Positions 63,654-64,000 of a stretch of DNA of 64,000 nt are shown piece after piece (positions within the stretch are counted from its first letter, which is position 1; the number at the start of each line of letters is the position of its first letter). The position numbers were made by a program, and so were the translations under genes. The DNA is taken from the IMG/VR virus record IMGVR_UViG_3300030618_000012, positions 1 to 64,000 of that record; one strand, given 5' to 3'. Source of the stretch: a virus. Below the pieces are notes generated by a model. The model was not told the origin of the DNA. It saw nothing but the letters and a program-made list of their open reading frames with translations, and did not search any database.

Positions 63654-64000
63654 TGAGCATTCTGACAGACCTTGTACCCGGATCGCTCGCGGCGAAAGCG
63701 CTGATCGCTGTTGCGGTCTGCGATTTCGCCCTCGCGATCGGCGGGTATTACTACGGCCATAAGCAGGAAAAGGCCGCTTTCGACGACTATGTGCAGACGC
63801 AGAAGGCCGCAGCCGAAGCACAGGTTATCGCCAACCAGGCCGCGCTCAAAAAGCAGTCGGCCGACTTCGCCGCGCAAGTGGCGTCGATCCATTCGGAGTA
63901 CACCGACAATGCACAGCATCTTCAATCGGCGCGTGATGCCGCTCTGGCTTCCGCTGCTAGTTATTCTGGCGAGTTGCAGCGCTACCTCGCCAGTCCCCAC
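63653..64000 (+). CDS. Rz: Rz-like inner-membrane spanin (partial)
   Basis: 116 codons to the window edge with no stop. An N-terminal anchor (LAAKALIAVAVCDFALAIGG) is followed by a long charged helix (YGHKQEKAAFDDYVQTQKAA, IANQAALKKQSADFAAQVAS), the i-spanin plan. It would span the periplasm and pair with the outer-membrane spanin encoded inside it to fuse the membranes at lysis. Confidence 0.8.
   Translation, partial: MSILTDLVPGSLAAKALIAVAVCDFALAIGGYYYGHKQEKAAFDDYVQTQKAAAEAQVIANQAALKKQSADFAAQVASIHSEYTDNAQHLQSARDAALASAASYSGELQRYLASPH
63936..64000 (+). CDS. Rz1: Rz1-like outer-membrane lipoprotein nested in Rz (partial)
   Basis: In the +1 frame of the Rz gene: MPLWLPLLVILASCSATSPV. The lipobox ILASC ends a short signal, so Cys14 is the lipidation site, followed by a Ser/Pro-rich start as in Rz1. 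The nested arrangement is the classical lambda type. Only 21 codons are in the window. Confidence 0.75.
   Translation, partial: MPLWLPLLVILASCSATSPVP

Overview
The window is one continuous stretch of a tailed-phage genome with a contractile tail. It holds about 124 tightly packed genes, one tRNA gene and many short regulatory cassettes. A complete head and tail cassette, terminase, portal, replication genes and a lysis end are present. I recognise no integrase, excisionase or transposase. The moderately GC-rich coding, the order of the head and tail families (DUF1073 portal, DUF2213 protease, DUF4054, DUF3383 sheath, DUF3277 tube) and a Gram-negative outer-membrane signature point to a proteobacterial host. 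A betaproteobacterium such as Burkholderia is a reasonable guess, but the host is inferred and not shown by the sequence.

Layout. (1) 1-20.3 kb, minus strand: the structural block, transcribed right to left. It runs portal (with a fused pyrophosphatase-like tail), head morphogenesis, protease-scaffold, decoration protein, major capsid, connector and neck proteins, sheath, tube, baseplate-like genes, a repeat-rich fibre, chaperone and tape measure. Two families are duplicated in it: the tail tube and a Dit-like protein. (2) 20.4-23.4 kb: the large terminase (minus) is separated from the portal by four small plus-strand genes. (3) 23.5-41.6 kb, plus strand: about 60 mostly unknown small genes linked by 4-base ATGA/GTGA overlaps. 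Recognisable members are a MazG-like pyrophosphohydrolase, an HNH protein, a secreted outer-membrane beta-barrel, a DUF1643 protein and a C5-methyltransferase-like protein. (4) 41.8-48.2 kb, minus strand: a probable small terminase, a GIY-YIG fragment, a VirE-type helicase, a repeat-bearing GIY-YIG homing-endonuclease candidate and a primase. (5) 48.3-64 kb, plus strand: an SF1 helicase, tiny membrane proteins, a PNKP-type phosphatase, a DnaQ exonuclease, a family C DNA polymerase, a PD-(D/E)XK nuclease, an SNF2 helicase, tRNA-Glu(UUC), two probable DNA-metabolism proteins and a lysis end with a holin candidate and nested Rz/Rz1 spanins cut by the window edge.

How it works together. The phage appears to carry most of a replisome: primase, VirE helicase, DnaE-like polymerase, separate proofreading exonuclease and accessory helicases. 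The polymerase has lost the usual PHP metal ligands, which fits proofreading being supplied by the DnaQ gene three genes upstream. The small-gene regions are divided by a repeated cassette: a TTAGAG/CTCTAA hairpin often fused to the TAG stop of the gene before, then a sigma70-like promoter whose 17-base spacer carries TCGA-N6-TCGA, then an AGAAAGGAAYAGAAA ribosome site. This cassette is the most distinctive system in the window and suggests coordinated control by one spacer-binding factor.

Other notable points are two diverged copies of a 160-base AT-rich element 27 kb apart (one beside the GIY-YIG fragment), a three-copy palindrome TTTATGCGYATAAA, a small gene with an in-frame TAA, and many genes under 60 codons found by following overlap and ribosome-site logic.
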